Shown one piece after another: positions 1 through 13,199 of a DNA stretch of 64,000 bases. The stretch covers positions 79,407,644-79,471,643 of the forward strand of contig JAMXBB010000003.1 in the NCBI GenBank assembly GCA_024138015.1. Reading direction: 5' to 3'. Below the pieces are notes generated by a model. The model saw only the letters and a list, made by a program, of their open reading frames with translations. It made no database searches and was not told where the DNA came from. Every line of letters begins with the position of its first letter. Position 1 is the first letter of the stretch. The position numbers and the translations under genes are program-made. The stretch comes from Lumnitzera littorea (lineage: Eukaryota > Streptophyta > Magnoliopsida > Myrtales > Combretaceae).

Positions 1-1122
1 CCTTCCTCTTCTACATCCCTTATGTTAATCCTCCTTCAAGCCTACCTCCTTACTCCTTTATCTTAGGTTTGTCAAGTTAGGAAGTGCCCTCTATCTTAAC
101 AAGCTTCTTAGGCTACTTCTTCAATTTTACGTATAGCTTAGGGAGTATTGTAAATGACCTCAATAGGATGGGCGCCTAAGTTACAAACCACTTGAGTCAA
201 CTCAATAACCATTGATAGTTGGAACTTAACTCTACTTTTATAATGAAAACGTGTTTTTACTAACAAGTGTATTAGGTTGCACATGTAGTAATAAATTAGT
301 GAGAACTAAGCTAAACTTATAGGGAATACTATAATAGCTTTCAACCGCGTTAGTCATATCTAAATTTAGGCAAATAAAAGATGTTATTATTAATTGCAGA
401 AATTAATAATGCAACTAATATGCTTTATAATGTTGGGATATTCAACATCTTCAATGGATTAAATTGTAAATGAGATAATTAGAAAATCAATTAATATTGA
501 AAACGAGTCTTTGATAGGTTCATCTTTAAAGCAATTAAGTACTAAGTAAAAATTCCTTCTTACAAATGAATAATTACCTAAGATTAACCAATTTACCCTT
601 TCTACCACTGGATAAGAAATAAACTTAATTAATCTTTTCCATTTCCTAAACCTTAATTGAACTAAAGAGCATATTTCTATGCCTTTCTTTAATCCAAATT
701 ATCCAGTTCACAAAAATCAATTAGAAAAGGTTCTCACAAACTCAATCCTATCAAGCACATATTCTGATAGAATCAAAATGTACACTAGGTGATTATGGAA
801 TTAAAGATTTCAACAAAACACCAATTCTCAAACAAGACTCATTAACTAATAATTCATATATCCAGTTCACAACATCAATTAAGCACAAAGGAAAAAATAG
901 GTTATACAATATCCAAATCAAAAATATAAAAAAGGAATAAAGATAACATTTAAAAGATGTTCCAAATCTTAATTCAAGATCAATTATTGCTCTTATCACT
1001 CCAATGCTAAATTCCTCAAAGAAAATAAAACTATTGTGGAAGTTGTTCTTCTCATCTAAACCTTAATCTAATTGAATGTATGGCTACACTCTCTCTTCTC
1101 TTACATGCATGTTTACAAGGCC

Positions 1123-1134
1123 TTTTTATATAAG
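1123..1134 (-). promoter_or_regulatory. TATA-like box on the minus strand, possibly of an LTR
   Basis: Read on the minus strand the sequence is cttatataaaaa, followed by a CT/GA-rich stretch. This is a good plant TATA box, and its orientation matches the minus-strand retroelement remnants downstream. No transcript or LTR boundary could be fixed, so it is only a candidate. Confidence 0.25.
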
Positions 1135-1581
1135 TACATGTGTAAGGCATCTTTTAAGGCTTGAAATCTTTCTAAAAATAAAAAGATTCATAAGGAATAA
1201 CATGTTCATGCCCTAAGATCACGGTTGTGATTCCTATCTCTGATCTTTCTCCACTGAAAAATTGCAAATAAGTGAAATAGGAGAATCGTGCCCATGATGT
1301 TATTTGGTTGTCAATTCTTCCTTATTTTGTTACTCTTTTGCTCATGATTTTAATTTATGGTCCCTATCCATGGGTGTGATCCTTTCCTAAGCTTCAAAAA
1401 TGATCCAAATCCTCTTCAAATCATCTAGAATTTATTCTAAAATTATTAAATCAATCAAACAAAACGTAAAATCAAAATATGAACTAAATAAGCATCAAAT
1501 TTCAATACAAACACTCGAAAAATCTTATAAAAGTATTATAAAATTTGCTATAAAATATATGCATTTATACACTTATCAAAT

Positions 1582-1598
1582 CCCCCCCCCCCCCCCCC
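1582..1598. repeat. poly(C) tract, 17 C
   Basis: Seventeen consecutive C bases in otherwise AT-rich DNA. Homopolymers of C this long are rarer in plant DNA than A/T runs and are prone to length error in sequencing. Confidence 0.9.
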
Positions 1599-4559
1599 AC
1601 TTAAGTCTTTACTTGTCCTTAAGCAAAATAAACCAATTAATGAAATCTCTAAAGGACAAAACACCAACGAACAATCTCAATTATAAAATCAATTTCAACA
1701 TTGTACATTGGTTATTCAAAAATAAGAGTGCATACTCTTCCATCAAAATTCATTTTTTTAATATCAATTTCAATGGTCTAGCAACTTTTATTTTATAGAA
1801 TTATGCTTAATCATATTCACATGTCCTTAAAATACAATTACAAAATGCATGTCTTAGTTACTGAAAACCATACTAGAATTCAAAAATCTATGTAAATTGG
1901 AGTTAAACCACACTATTAAAATAAAAATTAAACTAAATATCATAATAAACATAAACTTAATCAAAAAAGAGTTATCTACATTTTATAAAACTTACTAAAG
2001 GGTATACATTCCCCTCTTTCACCCCTCTTAACATAATAACTAAAACAAATGCATGTTACATCAATCAATCTCCCAACTGTTTCTTTAGTATTTATTTTCA
2101 TTGGAGGATTTTTTTTTTCTTTTTTTTTTTTTCAATTGACTTGGAGCAGTTTTACTTGATTAGTAAGTACTAAACTAGATGATCATAGGCTATTAGGGAT
2201 TAAAACTTCCATTCGAACTATCCACTTACTCCATTTAAGTTCAATCTTTTCACTTTTATGCAAATCTAGCCTTCATATGGGCTTTTCTCTTAATCTTTGT
2301 AGTGAGCTTTTGGTCGATAATCCTGAGCTTGTCACCTAAGTTGATAGGTGTTATTCCACATCAAGGAGACATCTCACAGGCTCAATTGCTCGAGTAAACG
2401 AGGCTCACAATAAACCCTTTAATATTTTAGCACTTTTAATTTATTCACTTTTCAATTTTAAGCTTAAATTCAAACCCTTTTTCATGCAATTTATTTTATT
2501 TATTTTTCCTCTAACTACTTTGATTTTTCAAGAAACTTTCAAGAGATAGGAATCATTTATTCATTTGTTAGAAATTAGAGAGTTCTTAAGGTTTCTAAAG
2601 AGTGAGTATACATTAAAGTAAAATATATGTAACTAATTCATAATCACTAATGATCATCCTACTCTAAGTCTAAATCTAAGCTTAAAAAAATAAGAAACTA
2701 TACACTTCACACGTTTCACTATTTAATTTTAGGATTGTATAGAAAGGTAATTATGATTAAGCGAATTTATACAAAACTTGAAAATATTATCCCCAAAAGT
2801 TGCTTTTTTAATTGAATTAAAAATAATCGTGAATAGATATGCAATATCAAACTAATTCTATATATAAAAAATTTTGCAAAAAATTTCTTAAGTGCAAGAA
2901 TATAATAAAATAGTTAAAATCCCTTTACTGATAATTTCCCAGTGTCATATGACTCTATTCCTCTCTCACACTCATTTTGTACATAGCCTTCAACGCATAA
3001 AGAATTAATAAAAGCATAAAATCAAGAGGGAAAAGTAAAGGAAAATTGAAACTTCCTCGAGCTAATTGCTTTGCCATTGAATTTTGAAATTGCCATTGAA
3101 GCAGCTAGATTCTGTACACACCATTAAAGTCCTAAAGCCTTGCAAAACAAACAAAACAAGGAAAAAGTAAAATACATAAAAGAAAGCTAAAAGCTAAAAA
3201 CTAAAACTATTCTACTTGCAAACAAAAAAAGTTTATTAAAAAGTAGCATAAAATTAGTAGGAATAATACTTTGCTAACTGCAAAATATGTCTCAATATTA
3301 AAGAAAACCAAGTTAGTAAATCAAATCATGAAAACATATCCTGCAAATCTTCTCTCTATCTTTGGATCTCTTAGCATATTCTTAAAAAACTAGAAAAACA
3401 CAAGTTCATATTTCATGGATATCTCCCCTACACTTTATTTATAATAATGAACATGACAATGCAAGTTTAAATAATCATATAAAACTTAAAATATAGCATC
3501 AAACGAAGCATAATTAGTAACTAATCAATTTCAATCAAGTACAAAATTAGAATATAATCAATTAGTTTTTAATTTCATAATCGTAGAGTGTTAAAACAAC
3601 ATAAATTAAATTAAGGATCCAAAATAAATTTTGAAACATGAATTAAGTTGAGGATCCCAAACAAATTTTGGCTCAACATACTCCATATTGCATTATGACA
3701 TGAAAGAATACTCAGAGAGTATAGAAAATTCATAAAAATTCTCAAACTATGAAAACACCAATAAATATGCTATACTAAGTCTATAAATTAAATACTCTAT
3801 GTCCTAGAAAAATAACCAACCATTTGTGTATATGTATGCAATTAGCAAATCAAACTGAGAACAAATTCACAAGACACATGCAATTCAAACATGATTGAAT
3901 GAGTAAGATTAAATGGAAAGCATTGTATAAAGGGAAGAGAAATACCTAATTCATGGTTTAGTTTATAGTTAGATTCTTGGTGATGATTGTTGTGTGAACC
4001 TCTCTGATCTTTCTATCTCCCCTGGTTCTTGAAGGTTTATTGTCTATACTACAGGCATAATCTTGATTGCAATTCTCTATCATCTTTTTTGGTGCTTTTG
4101 ACTTGTAATTCCTCTTGTAATCTTCAAAGACTTATCTTAAAACTTGCATAAGTTACTTAACAATAAAAATTCATTAAACATCAGAAAACTTGTACAAATC
4201 TTCCACGTTAACTATAGCTATTGAGTTAGCAACATAATGTAGGTGAAAATTGTTTCAAAAACTTAAATTGTAATGAGATGAAGATAAAACAAACAAATAA
4301 AATAAAATAAACGATACTAAAGATGAAAAAGTTGGGTCACTTCCTAAAAAGCGCTTTTGTTTAACGTTGTTGGCTTAACACTCTTTACTTCCTCCTCTTT
4401 AAAGTAGATAAAACTTTTTCAGTATTTTCTTAGCAATTTGCTTTCTCTTTGTTAAGGCTCTTTGATCATCATCAGAGTCAACTTCTACTGTAGTCAAAGC
4501 ATCCCATGCTATATCTAATTTAATGGCTTAAGAGTCCTTCCATTTTTATTACTTTTTGA

Positions 4560-5210
4560 TATTTACATGCAACCTACTGTTCCCAACCGTCAATTCCATC
4601 TTTCTGTTTCACATCAATTATAGCTCCAACAGTGGCCATGAATGGATAACCAAAGATGATGGGAATTTTTGGATCTTCTTTTAATTTTAAGACTACAAAG
4701 TTTCTAAGGAATATAAATTTATCTGCTTTCAAAAGTACATCCTCAATTACTCCTTAAGGTCTCTTGAAAGAACCTTCGGCGAATTGAATCGTCATCTTAG
4801 TTTTTTTTTTTTTTTGTTTTTTTATTGTAACCCCTAATCCTAATTTCCTTGCCATAGAGAAAGGCATCACATTTACACTTGTACCTAGGTCAAAAATGCG
4901 TTCTTGAGATTTTGATCTCCTATAGTGCAATCTAGAGTAAACTTTTTGAATCGTTTAATTTGAGGGGAAAGGTATCTTGTAATGCTTCTATATATACTTA
5001 AGATAACATGATTGTTTCTCGCCCTTTTATCTTCCTTTTGTTGCCCATGATTTCTTTCAAATAATACCTTAGATAAGGTTTTTGCTCTAATAAATTTAAT
5101 AAGGGAATATTCTCTAAGAACTTCTCATAATCTTCATTAGTTTTTTCTTTTAATTGGGTATCTTGGAAAGGGTATAAGTGGTGATAGGAATTAGTTTCCA
5201 AGTCTCTTCA
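4560..5210 (-). pseudogene. Athila-like Ty3/gypsy gag C-terminus and retropepsin remnant
   Basis: Read on the minus strand, 5201-4998 encodes a gag tail with the pattern seen before the protease in Athila-type elements, including EIMGNKRKIKG. About 100 bp further on comes the aspartic protease core DLGTSVNVMP, then KLGLG, FAEGSFKRP, a stop, GVIEDVLLKADKF and PIIFGYPFMATVGAIIDV. The D-[LS]-G-[TA]-S motif is the catalytic loop of retroviral-type proteases, and the order of blocks is that of Athila gag-pol. At least one stop and a T-rich insertion (about 4801-4830) break the frame, and reverse transcriptase is not seen downstream. It abuts a different gypsy remnant at about 5210, which suggests a recombination or nested insertion point. 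Family call is confident; limits are approximate. Confidence 0.75.
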
Positions 5211-7480
5211 CCCATTCCCAAACTAAAGGCTACCTAATATGGTTTACTGAATCTTTAATTGTTGCCCAACTCTAGGAGAAGTCGACTTGATATGCTAAAC
5301 TAATTTAGCTAGGCATCCATGCTCGATCGAACTCATTTAGTTACTTTTAGAGCTTGGTAGCTTACCCCAAATTTATCTTATAGGCCTCTTGTTCTATAAA
5401 GTAACTCTTGGCTATAGATCCATGGCATGCTTAATGCTTAGAATTAGTGGTTATCCCTTGGGTAGCTCATTTGGGAATAAGTTCATGTACTCTCCAATAA
5501 GCTTCTACACCTCGGTAGGTAGCTCAAACTCTTGTTCCTTCATCTTTAACAGCCTTTAGATCAATAGGAAAGTCAGTGCATTCACCTTGAGCTCATATGG
5601 CAACTCAGCTCGGGTCATCATTGAGCTCTTTTACTAAACTAACTTAACTAAGTTTGCATGTCTTTGACTTAGCTTAGAGTCATTCAGCACAACTTTCTTT
5701 TCTTCATACTTAAAAGTACAAGTATTCTTAAATTCATCATGAGTGACTCTTCAATCAAATAACCAAGGTCAACCCAACAATATGTGTAAAGTGTACATTG
5801 GCAAAGCATCATACTATACTTCGTCATGGTAAACTCGAATAGAAATGGGGATAGTAAAGTATTAGGTGGCATGCAAGGTACTCTTCTCATGTAACCTATG
5901 CAACTTGTAAGGCTTAGCATGAGGAGCGATCAATAATTTCAATTTTTGTACCATACTTATAGAATCTACATTCATACAACTCCCACTATCTATAATTAAA
6001 ACACATAACTAGCCTTTTGCTTGGTACCTAGTATGGAATAGGTTTTCATTCTACTCATCTTCATTTGAATTGGTCCCACTCATAGCTTGGCGAATAAATA
6101 GGTTGAAGAACTCACCTTGTTTGCGTCTACAACAACTTCATCCTCCTCAGGGAACCTCTCTTGCTTGATGTTTTGTTCTTTTAACTCTTCAGCCTCTACA
6201 TTTATATTGTCACCTTCAATGGTTAGCACATCATTTTGATGACCATTGTCCTTCTATTGGAGCATTGGGTAGCTATGTAACTAGAGCTCTCACACTTGAA
6301 GCACTTTATCTCGTTTGTCTTTTGTCTTGAACTTTGTCCCTTTTCGAACTTCCTTAGCTCTTCCTTATCAATAGGGCAGGATTTTAAGTAGGGCTTGATA
6401 GCTTCTAGCCTTCTTTACTTAGGTTTAACCATCTAACTTGGATTAGGTCAAACGAATGTAGTTTAGCTCAAAGGAGCTTTATAATACCTTAGATGTCTCT
6501 AATGCTTGACCTATTGGTTAGCTTAGATGGCATCTTTTGGCGTATCAATTCTTTGCACATCTAATACCTATTTGATCTCAAAATTTAACCTTTTAATAAA
6601 TCTGGACACAATTTGGGCATTGGGCTTTTGACTTCACATCGGATCATAAGCATCTAGAATTCTTTTACACAGTCGTTGATGCTAAGCCCGCCTTACCATA
6701 GCTCTTGCTACCTTTTGAAGGTGTCTTATATGTAGTGATTAGGAACAAATCTTCTCTTCATGGTACGATGCATCTCTTGCCATGTCTTGATCTTATATTA
6801 TCCTTCTCTATGTTTGTTGGCTTGAAGATTCTTCTACTAAAGGGCAACATAACTAGTGAATTTTAGTGTAGCTAGTCACACCTTAGCTTGCTCATTGGCC
6901 TCATGGCATTCGAAAATCTTCTTAACCTTATCCTCCTTATTTAAGTAGTTATCTACATTACTAAACCTAAAGTAGGTTAATATTTGCAACTTCATATTTT
7001 CAAGTCTACGAATAGGCCGGATAATTGTTTTCTTGGCCTCATAGTACTCCTCTTTACTCTCCTTAATCTAATCCAAGTCAATTTTCCTACATACCCTTCA
7101 TTCAATACCAATACCTCTATTGTCCATCCTACATGCCTATCATCCCCTTCATTAAATACCAATACCTCTGTTGTTCGTCTTATATGCCCATCATCACTTT
7201 GATCACCATAATCAGTTGGGTAACCTTTTGGGGAACACCTCAAGCATTAGTAGGGACTACTTTAGCAGGTTGGGTAACGGCTAATCTATTGACAACATGT
7301 GTTAACGGAGCCATCATGGTGGTGAGTTAATTCGATTTTCTCATTTATGGACCTTAGAGTGGTAGAGACATGTCTTCCATGTAGAGGGCACCACTTTCAT
7401 TGTCTCTAAGAGCCGCTTGAATACTATAGTCAATCATTTCTTCATGGAACCTAGAATTCGGCTCTAAACACAACACTAGC
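5211..7480 (-). pseudogene. Ty3/gypsy gag-protease remnant, reaching the start of the RT linker
   Basis: Going down the minus strand from about 7480, the order is gag, zinc knuckle, protease, then the spacer before reverse transcriptase. The knuckle (about 6309-6261) reads IKCFKCESSSYIATQCS: the C-x2-C-x4-H-x4-C spacing is kept but His is Tyr, explained by one C-to-T change. The protease loop near 5960-5998 reads LIIDSGSCMN, followed by LHILLG, PWLFD and RVTHDEFKNT, with several stops. The last blocks (about 5640-5240) resemble the linker before RT, but RT itself is absent because Athila-like sequence starts at about 5210. Gag near 7087-7200 carries a degenerate tandem repeat of about 50 bp. 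The protease blocks resemble those at 33.4 kb and 59.5 kb, so these are related families. It is decayed and not expected to make protein. Confidence 0.75.
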
Positions 7481-7887
7481 TTTGAGATTCAATCCTTCAC
7501 AACATCGTAATATGGCTAATATTATGGTAGCTACATACAATACATCCATACTCTGTTTTCTTGTACTCGAAGTAGGGGATACTTCATGTATTTCACTAGC
7601 TCCTCTAAACACTACAACCATAATCCTAAAACACCAAGGCACAAAACTTAGAACCACAACCTCAAACATTACTTCAATACCTACAACACAGTAGATCCAA
7701 CCATAGCTTCACAACCTAAAAGTACCATTGTACTTACTTAAACCAAACACAAATACAACAGCTTGCAACCCAAAAGATAACTACACTACACTACAACACT
7801 ACTCACAAACTAAACATTAGAACAACAACAATATACGTACAAAATACAAGAACAGTAGTGGTAGCTTTAACAACAGATGTTGCCAAA

Positions 7888-7899
7888 GCTCTTATTCAA
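7888..7899 (-). other. degenerate primer-binding site (initiator tRNA-Met type)
   Basis: On the minus strand the site reads ttgaataagagc, followed by tttgg. It occupies the same place as the site at 61291-61302 in the complete element, three bases from the LTR edge. It resembles the plant tRNA-iMet primer site tggtatcagagc with several changes. Confidence 0.5.
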
Positions 7900-7902
7900 A
7901 TA

Positions 7903-8790
7903 TGACACAGCTTCATGGGTAAACATATGAAGGCCAATAATCACACATACGAACAAGGACTAGAACCATCCCGTAAGATGGACAAAAAGCTAAATGGTAG
8001 TTGAAGGTAAGCCAAACCCGTATATTAGCTCTCAAATATGATATATCGAGGAACAATGTATAGACCTAAGCGGCTGGCTGATATTACATGCTAATAGCAA
8101 CTCAGGGTTACTCATTACTAGTTCTTGCTCAAGGAACTAGATAAGAGTAAACTTGAACTTAGTTTAGCTACAATGGAGGCTAAGCATAAGAACATGCAAA
8201 GGAGAAGACATAAGAGGAATATTCAATATTATATAAAAGCATTATTTATAGTTGCCTTTTAAGGAAATTTACAAGGTTTGCATAATTAATAAAGGGGTAC
8301 AATACTCAAAATAGAATGTACATAAAATTACAAGGGTAAATTGGACATTTGGTGTTAGCTTGTGCATTGGACAATTCCTACAATTTGTATAATGTCAGAA
8401 AAGGTAACAATATGTGTCATTTTGCTACTGGCGTGGCTTGGTGTAGGGATCTATCCTCTGGTTGGTGGAATGTCATAGATCGGGTTAGTGGACAAGTCGA
8501 TAAGTTGGACAGGAGGCTTAGAGGCAAATTGGTTGGGCTGATGGTGGTGTTGGTCAAGTTGGCTATCCGCTTTTAAGCTAATCTTATACTGGATGACAGC
8601 ATGTTGAGCTATTCTCAAGAGAGGTTAAGAAGTGAGCAATCTTCCTTTACCTACAAGATAGTGAGATAATGGTGATAGCCTGGGTACTCTAATTGATTGG
8701 CTTTCTAAAGGAGCTTTGCCTCTTCTTTAGTGACCTATTACAAGAGAGCTTGGTTGACCAAGATAACTAGTCTGTGAACTTGAGATCAGG
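7903..8790 (-). mobile_element. 5' LTR of the minus-strand gypsy remnant (end approximate)
   Basis: It starts with TGACAC next to the primer-binding site. At 8222-8260 it holds a minus-strand TATA-like box (actataaata) at the position where the LTRs at 58.25 and 61.3 kb carry theirs. The flanking text (trinucleotide order, acaaggttt and the sequence after it) also matches those LTRs loosely. The outer end could not be fixed; no reading frame in it resembles a protein. Confidence 0.5.
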
Positions 8791-9649
8791 TAATGGGCCC
8801 TTAATTCCTATCATACTCCATGGAGGAAGAGTGTTATCTTGGCTCATTTGACAATAAAGTGGTACTATGATGTTAATTGATAAACATAAAATCCTCTTGC
8901 CCTTGACAAAAAAAGTAAATGCTTTATAGGAGATTATTGCCTTGACTTGTTTGTAGTATGTCAACTATTACCATTTAGGCTAAGAAGTTATTTCATGTCA
9001 TGCTTTAAGAGAATATCTTTTATTGAAAACATCATGTGCTTAGAAACAATGACAATGGAAGTCACTAAGGAAGAATCCCTAATCTTAAGGAATTGATGGT
9101 TATGATGCTAAGTCATTACCTAACTCAAAGATGCGGGTAGGCATCACTTACTAAGGAGAATACTCATGAAGGCTAAACACATATGTTTGAGAAAAGATAA
9201 TATGGGAGAAGGGAATAGTTGGGGAACCTTTTAAGTAAATGATTTAATGTGAAGTTATAAATGGATTATATAGTAGAATGAAACTATATAAGGAGATGGA
9301 AAAGCAATTAGGTTTGGTGGGATAAATAAGCAAGAGATATTACCTTGAGACACTTGATTATAGGACTAGTACATAAGACAGCAATGAACGTAATAGCTCA
9401 TGATTGTTAGAGATAGGAATGCGAATGGAATGAAGATAAAATTAGTTCTTAACCATAACATAAAATGTTGAAGATTGGTTCAGACTGACAATTCAAGATC
9501 CAACCATGAAAGATTGTAGAAGGCTTTATCAATTCTTAGAATGAAACCTAACTTTCAAGATATTTAAAACCAATTGATTGCGCAAAGGGAAGTTGAATCA
9601 AATGTATATAATGGAAGTGGATAAGCAATTCATGAATTTTATCCAAGGT
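8791..9649. other. no recognisable gene; possibly decayed 5' part of the LINE
   Basis: No frame on either strand gave a recognisable domain. It lies directly upstream of the LINE remnant at 9650-10960 and could be its more decayed upstream part, but I cannot show this. Confidence 0.35.
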
Positions 9650-10960
9650 AAAGTTGTTTCTCTAAATGATACAAAAGGATAGCTTACTTACAATTGTTAA
9701 TCTATGTGAGGAATATCAAGGAGAATGTAAATTGCCTAAATTGTAGTGAAAAGAAGGAAGACCTTCAATATATTTCTAGATTGTGCAAGGATGGTGATGA
9801 AACATATAACCATTGGGAAACAATATAATAGGCTTTAGCAATCTAATGGTCAATCATAATATTAAGATATAGATTATGAAAAACTACCAAATAAAGAACA
9901 AGAAGGGCTAAAATAAATCCACCCAAATTGTTTTTTTTTTTCCAATTCATGCTATGGTATTTGTGGCTAGCTAGAAACAAGAAATTATTTCAAAGTGCAA
10001 TTAGGGACAAGAAGCAAAGCACATAGGATTAGTCAATTAGCATCAAAATATTGGATGTAATGAAAAAATAGAAGTGGCTAGCATAGTTGTTAAAACTACG
10101 AGTTAACAAGATAATTATATGAGTTTATAATTTTATATTATTTTTTTAATTAAAGCGGATGTAAAATTGTTTAGGTGTATATTTTGGTAGAGTTATGAAT
10201 TTTGATATGCGATCTATAAGTTTACGATTTTGCTTCTTTTGTACTATTTTATACAATTCTATCTATTCTATACATTTAAAGTCTCAATAAAATTAATAAT
10301 AGCTAACACAGATAATAAACTACAACTTTAGTTGGATACCCCCTAAAGAGAATAGAATAAAGTTAGAATATAGATTGCTCATTCCTTAATTCCACAAACA
10401 AAGCTACAATTGGAGGGGTAATGCTAAATTCTCAAGGATAATGACTACTTAGATATGGGAGAAAAGTTCGCTATATTGATATTTTGGCAGTTGAATCATG
10501 GACAATATACTAAGGAATCCAATTATAATTAGAAAGAGGCTTTGAAGGTAGAAATCAACACGGACTCAACTATAGCAGCGAAGCTAATATTTAGAGATGT
10601 TAAAGTTAAAATGAAGTATTTGAATTTTTTTGGCATGTATGGATAGAATTTGCAAACTATAGGGCTGGCACATAAATATTAGTCTGAAAGTAACTATGTG
10701 GTAGATGCAATTGCCGATCAAATATACCAGTTGAAGCAGGATTACGTAGTTTTTGTCTTCCTGTTGAAGGAATTGAAAAACCTTTTGTTTGATGATGTAG
10801 ATGGCTATAATTGCTATAGAGCTTTAAGAACTATGTGTAGTAGGAGCAATGAGGATGTTAATATGCTTGATGATACTCTTGGTGGTTGATCTAACGACAC
10901 CTTGTACGTATTATTTTTTGTTAATATATGAATGCATCCTCTATTTACCCAAAAAAAAAA
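9650..10960 (+). pseudogene. LINE ORF2 3' end: zinc-finger-like linker, RNase H and poly(A)
   Basis: The fragment begins with a block like the plant LINE zf-RVT region (NCLNCSEKKEDLQYISRLC). Next, 9949-10026 reads MLWYLWLARNKKLFQ, typical of the stretch joining zf-RVT to RNase H. The RNase H-like domain follows from about 10388: TIGGVMLNSQG, a double stop, LAVESWTIY, a stop and GIQL, then after a frame change EINTDSTIAAKLI and VVDAIADQIYQLKQ. The E and D of the second and third blocks remain. After the domain the sequence becomes AT-rich and ends in an A run at 10951-10960, as expected for a LINE 3' end. Plant LINEs copy themselves by target-primed reverse transcription; this copy has many stops and frameshifts and lacks endonuclease and most of RT, so it is a 5'-truncated or decayed remnant. 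Confidence 0.75.
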
Positions 10961-10974
10961 GAAGGGAAATAACG

Positions 10975-12165
10975 ACATGGACAAAACATGGTTTCCAGAA
11001 CATAGAGGTTAAGTGTGTGTTATACTGTTAGATCACTAGTTTAACTCTTTCTTCTTAGTTCCTTCTAGTAATAATCTCCATACAGCTATTAGATGTCATT
11101 TGCATAGACTATGAAACTTCTATATTGGTAATTTAACGAACTATAACAAGATAATGCTGCTTAGCTGCGAATCCATGTTTTATTTTGCTTTCGACAAAAC
11201 ATCCCATATCTTTTTTCTGTTATTACCCTTTGTTGTATAATATGTACAAGGTTTGAGAATCATATGGCGATGTAACCAATGTATCTCTTAATAATAAACT
11301 AATTTTCATAGTCGAAACCGTTACATGAATAAAATAATTAAACGGGTAACTATATTAGATATATCAATCAATAATTTATTTGGTTCATTATGAAACTTCA
11401 TACAAACGTTTATATTAAAAGATTTCTTGTTGGGAATAGTTTGACGAAGAAATTTGCGGATTGTCTATAACATCTCAAAAAATCCTTTTTTCCCCCTCTT
11501 TTCAACGATCTTCTAACTTTTTGAAAAGATAAAAGTTTTCAAGAAAAGAGAAAAAGAATCCCTAGCTTCACGAACAAACATATCTCTGTCTCGAACTAAT
11601 TGTGGATTTAATGTGTTTTAGTTGTTGGGTTCAGATGATAGATATAAAATACATGTGCGCCGTCAATAAGAAGAACCATCGTGCCCCCTCTATATAATTC
11701 TATTTCAAAATGGAGCCAGCTAAATCCATTAAGGAAAATGTAAAGGGTGTATTGAGGGTATTAAAAACAGGAAAATCTTTTCCTTTTCCATTTCCTTTTT
11801 TATTTTTTGAAATGGATAATTTTTTGAAAACTTTCCATCATTAATAGCATGTTCTAAATATTATTGTTACTTATCTATCATTCATCTAAATGCATGGTAT
11901 ACTAATACCAATGAATCTTTTTATTTTTAAATTAATGTTCGACATGCAATTAGGATTCTTAGATTTGAGAATCACATAAATCTTAAATTGAAAAAAGAAA
12001 AAAAAAAGCATGGGTATGGAAATAAATTCTAAAAAGATTTTCATTTTTATCTTTTCGTGAATTTTCTTCAGAAAATTTATAGTCAAATCTAAGTATAAAA
12101 TCCTCTTTTATGATCACTTAATGAGTGCTTTGCCATTCTTGTTTCTACAATCTCTTAATTAAGTG
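10975..12165 (+). repeat. long direct repeat, copy 1
   Basis: About 1.2 kb that recurs at 13808-15050. Shared blocks run in the same order: gaggttaagtgtgtg; gttagatgtca; ttaacgaact; the block ending ctataacatctca; ccagctaa followed by ttaaggaaaatgtaaagggt; and a closing ttaagtgca. Differences are scattered substitutions and small indels, so the duplication is not recent. It starts just after the LINE poly(A). It may be a segmental duplication of MYB upstream DNA, or one LTR of an old element. Confidence 0.8.
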
Positions 12166-13199
12166 CAACGAGATTTTCATTATACATTTGTTAGAGTATT
12201 GGTAAAAGAAGAAGAAGAAGAAGAAGAAGCTAAGAGTAGTCTTATAATTTCATATTTATATGTTATAATAAAGCATTAGGTTAAGGTATGAATAACCATA
12301 ATACACTTTTTTAATCAAAATTAACATGGTATGAAGACATGGTTGACTCATGAATGAATTTGAAACCAAAATTGGCCACCACCAGCATATCCATCAAAAC
12401 CCACCACTACCATCGAATCAAACCTTAGCCGCTACTACATACTTTGCACAACACAACCATTATACCTAAAAAACCATCTTAAGTTGCCACCATAGCCATG
12501 AATGAAGCCCTTAAATTGAAACCTTAAATCTACCAATGGAAACCCTAGCACACTAAATGCTTAGCTATAGTGAAATAACATTATCATTTGAGACAATTCA
12601 ACAACTTTGAGACTTGATTTTAGCACTAGCTAGACATGAACACACTATCCTTTGACCCAATTAAACCAATTCTTACAAGACCCCTCTAAGTTCAACCTTA
12701 TATGCATGAAACTCAGTTAAGAAAACCAATTCTAAACATGTGATAGAGTTGTCAAGAATGATTGGTAGTTACCTTTTTGTTGTCAAATTTGCATAGTTCA
12801 ATCATCTTATTTTCTTGTGGTGCGGAAAAGAGATCACTTATTTAGTTATTAGGGAATCTAAATCAATCATCATATTGCCCACATTTTTTTGCTTTTGCAC
12901 TTTTGTCTATTCAAATTGAATAGTAAGAATTATTTTTGATGAGCTCATATGATTTAAGCTTTCTTTTGTGGTTAAGGGTGCATTAAGATATTTAAGTTGG
13001 ACTTTGACATCACATTCATCATTCGGGCAGGTAACATCCTTGCTAGTCGCATAGGGGTATGGATCTTGATAAGGTTTCTCCTTCCTTTACTCTAGAAGGG
13101 ACTACTTCTCTTTGTTCGGGAGGTTAGCTTTTGATAGGTAAGCTAAAGATTCTATTTGTGTGAAGCGCAGAGGAGGGGGATACTAATAGCTTATATGTG
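12166..13199. other. non-coding stretch between the two direct repeats
   Basis: A (GAA)n run lies at 12207-12229. At 12327 the text tggtatgaagac weakly resembles a retrotransposon primer-binding site (tggtatcagagc). No protein-like frame is visible. If the flanking direct repeats are LTRs, this is the leader of the element. Confidence 0.35.

Larger units (their letters stand above)
1..4400. other. AT-rich repeat-derived DNA without a recognisable gene
   Basis: No reading frame here resembles a known protein. The stretch is AT-rich, with long T runs near 2107-2142 and a C run at 1582-1598. It directly precedes (on the minus strand, follows) the Athila-like protease remnant at 4560-5210, so it may be the non-coding 3' part or LTR of that element; this is inference. 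A short stretch near 3020-3060 resembles the last bases of the window (about 63960-64000), which suggests that both ends carry the same dispersed repeat family. Confidence 0.4.

Noticed and set aside
69..75. EAR repression motif in MYB (residue numbers 69-75, IDLNVVS)
   Set aside because: The DLN is present but the Pro required for DLNxxP is not, and LxLxL is not met.
1400..1798. 132-codon frame
   Set aside because: It crosses the 17-C run and reads as Lys/Ile/Asn-rich low-complexity; no homology pattern is visible.
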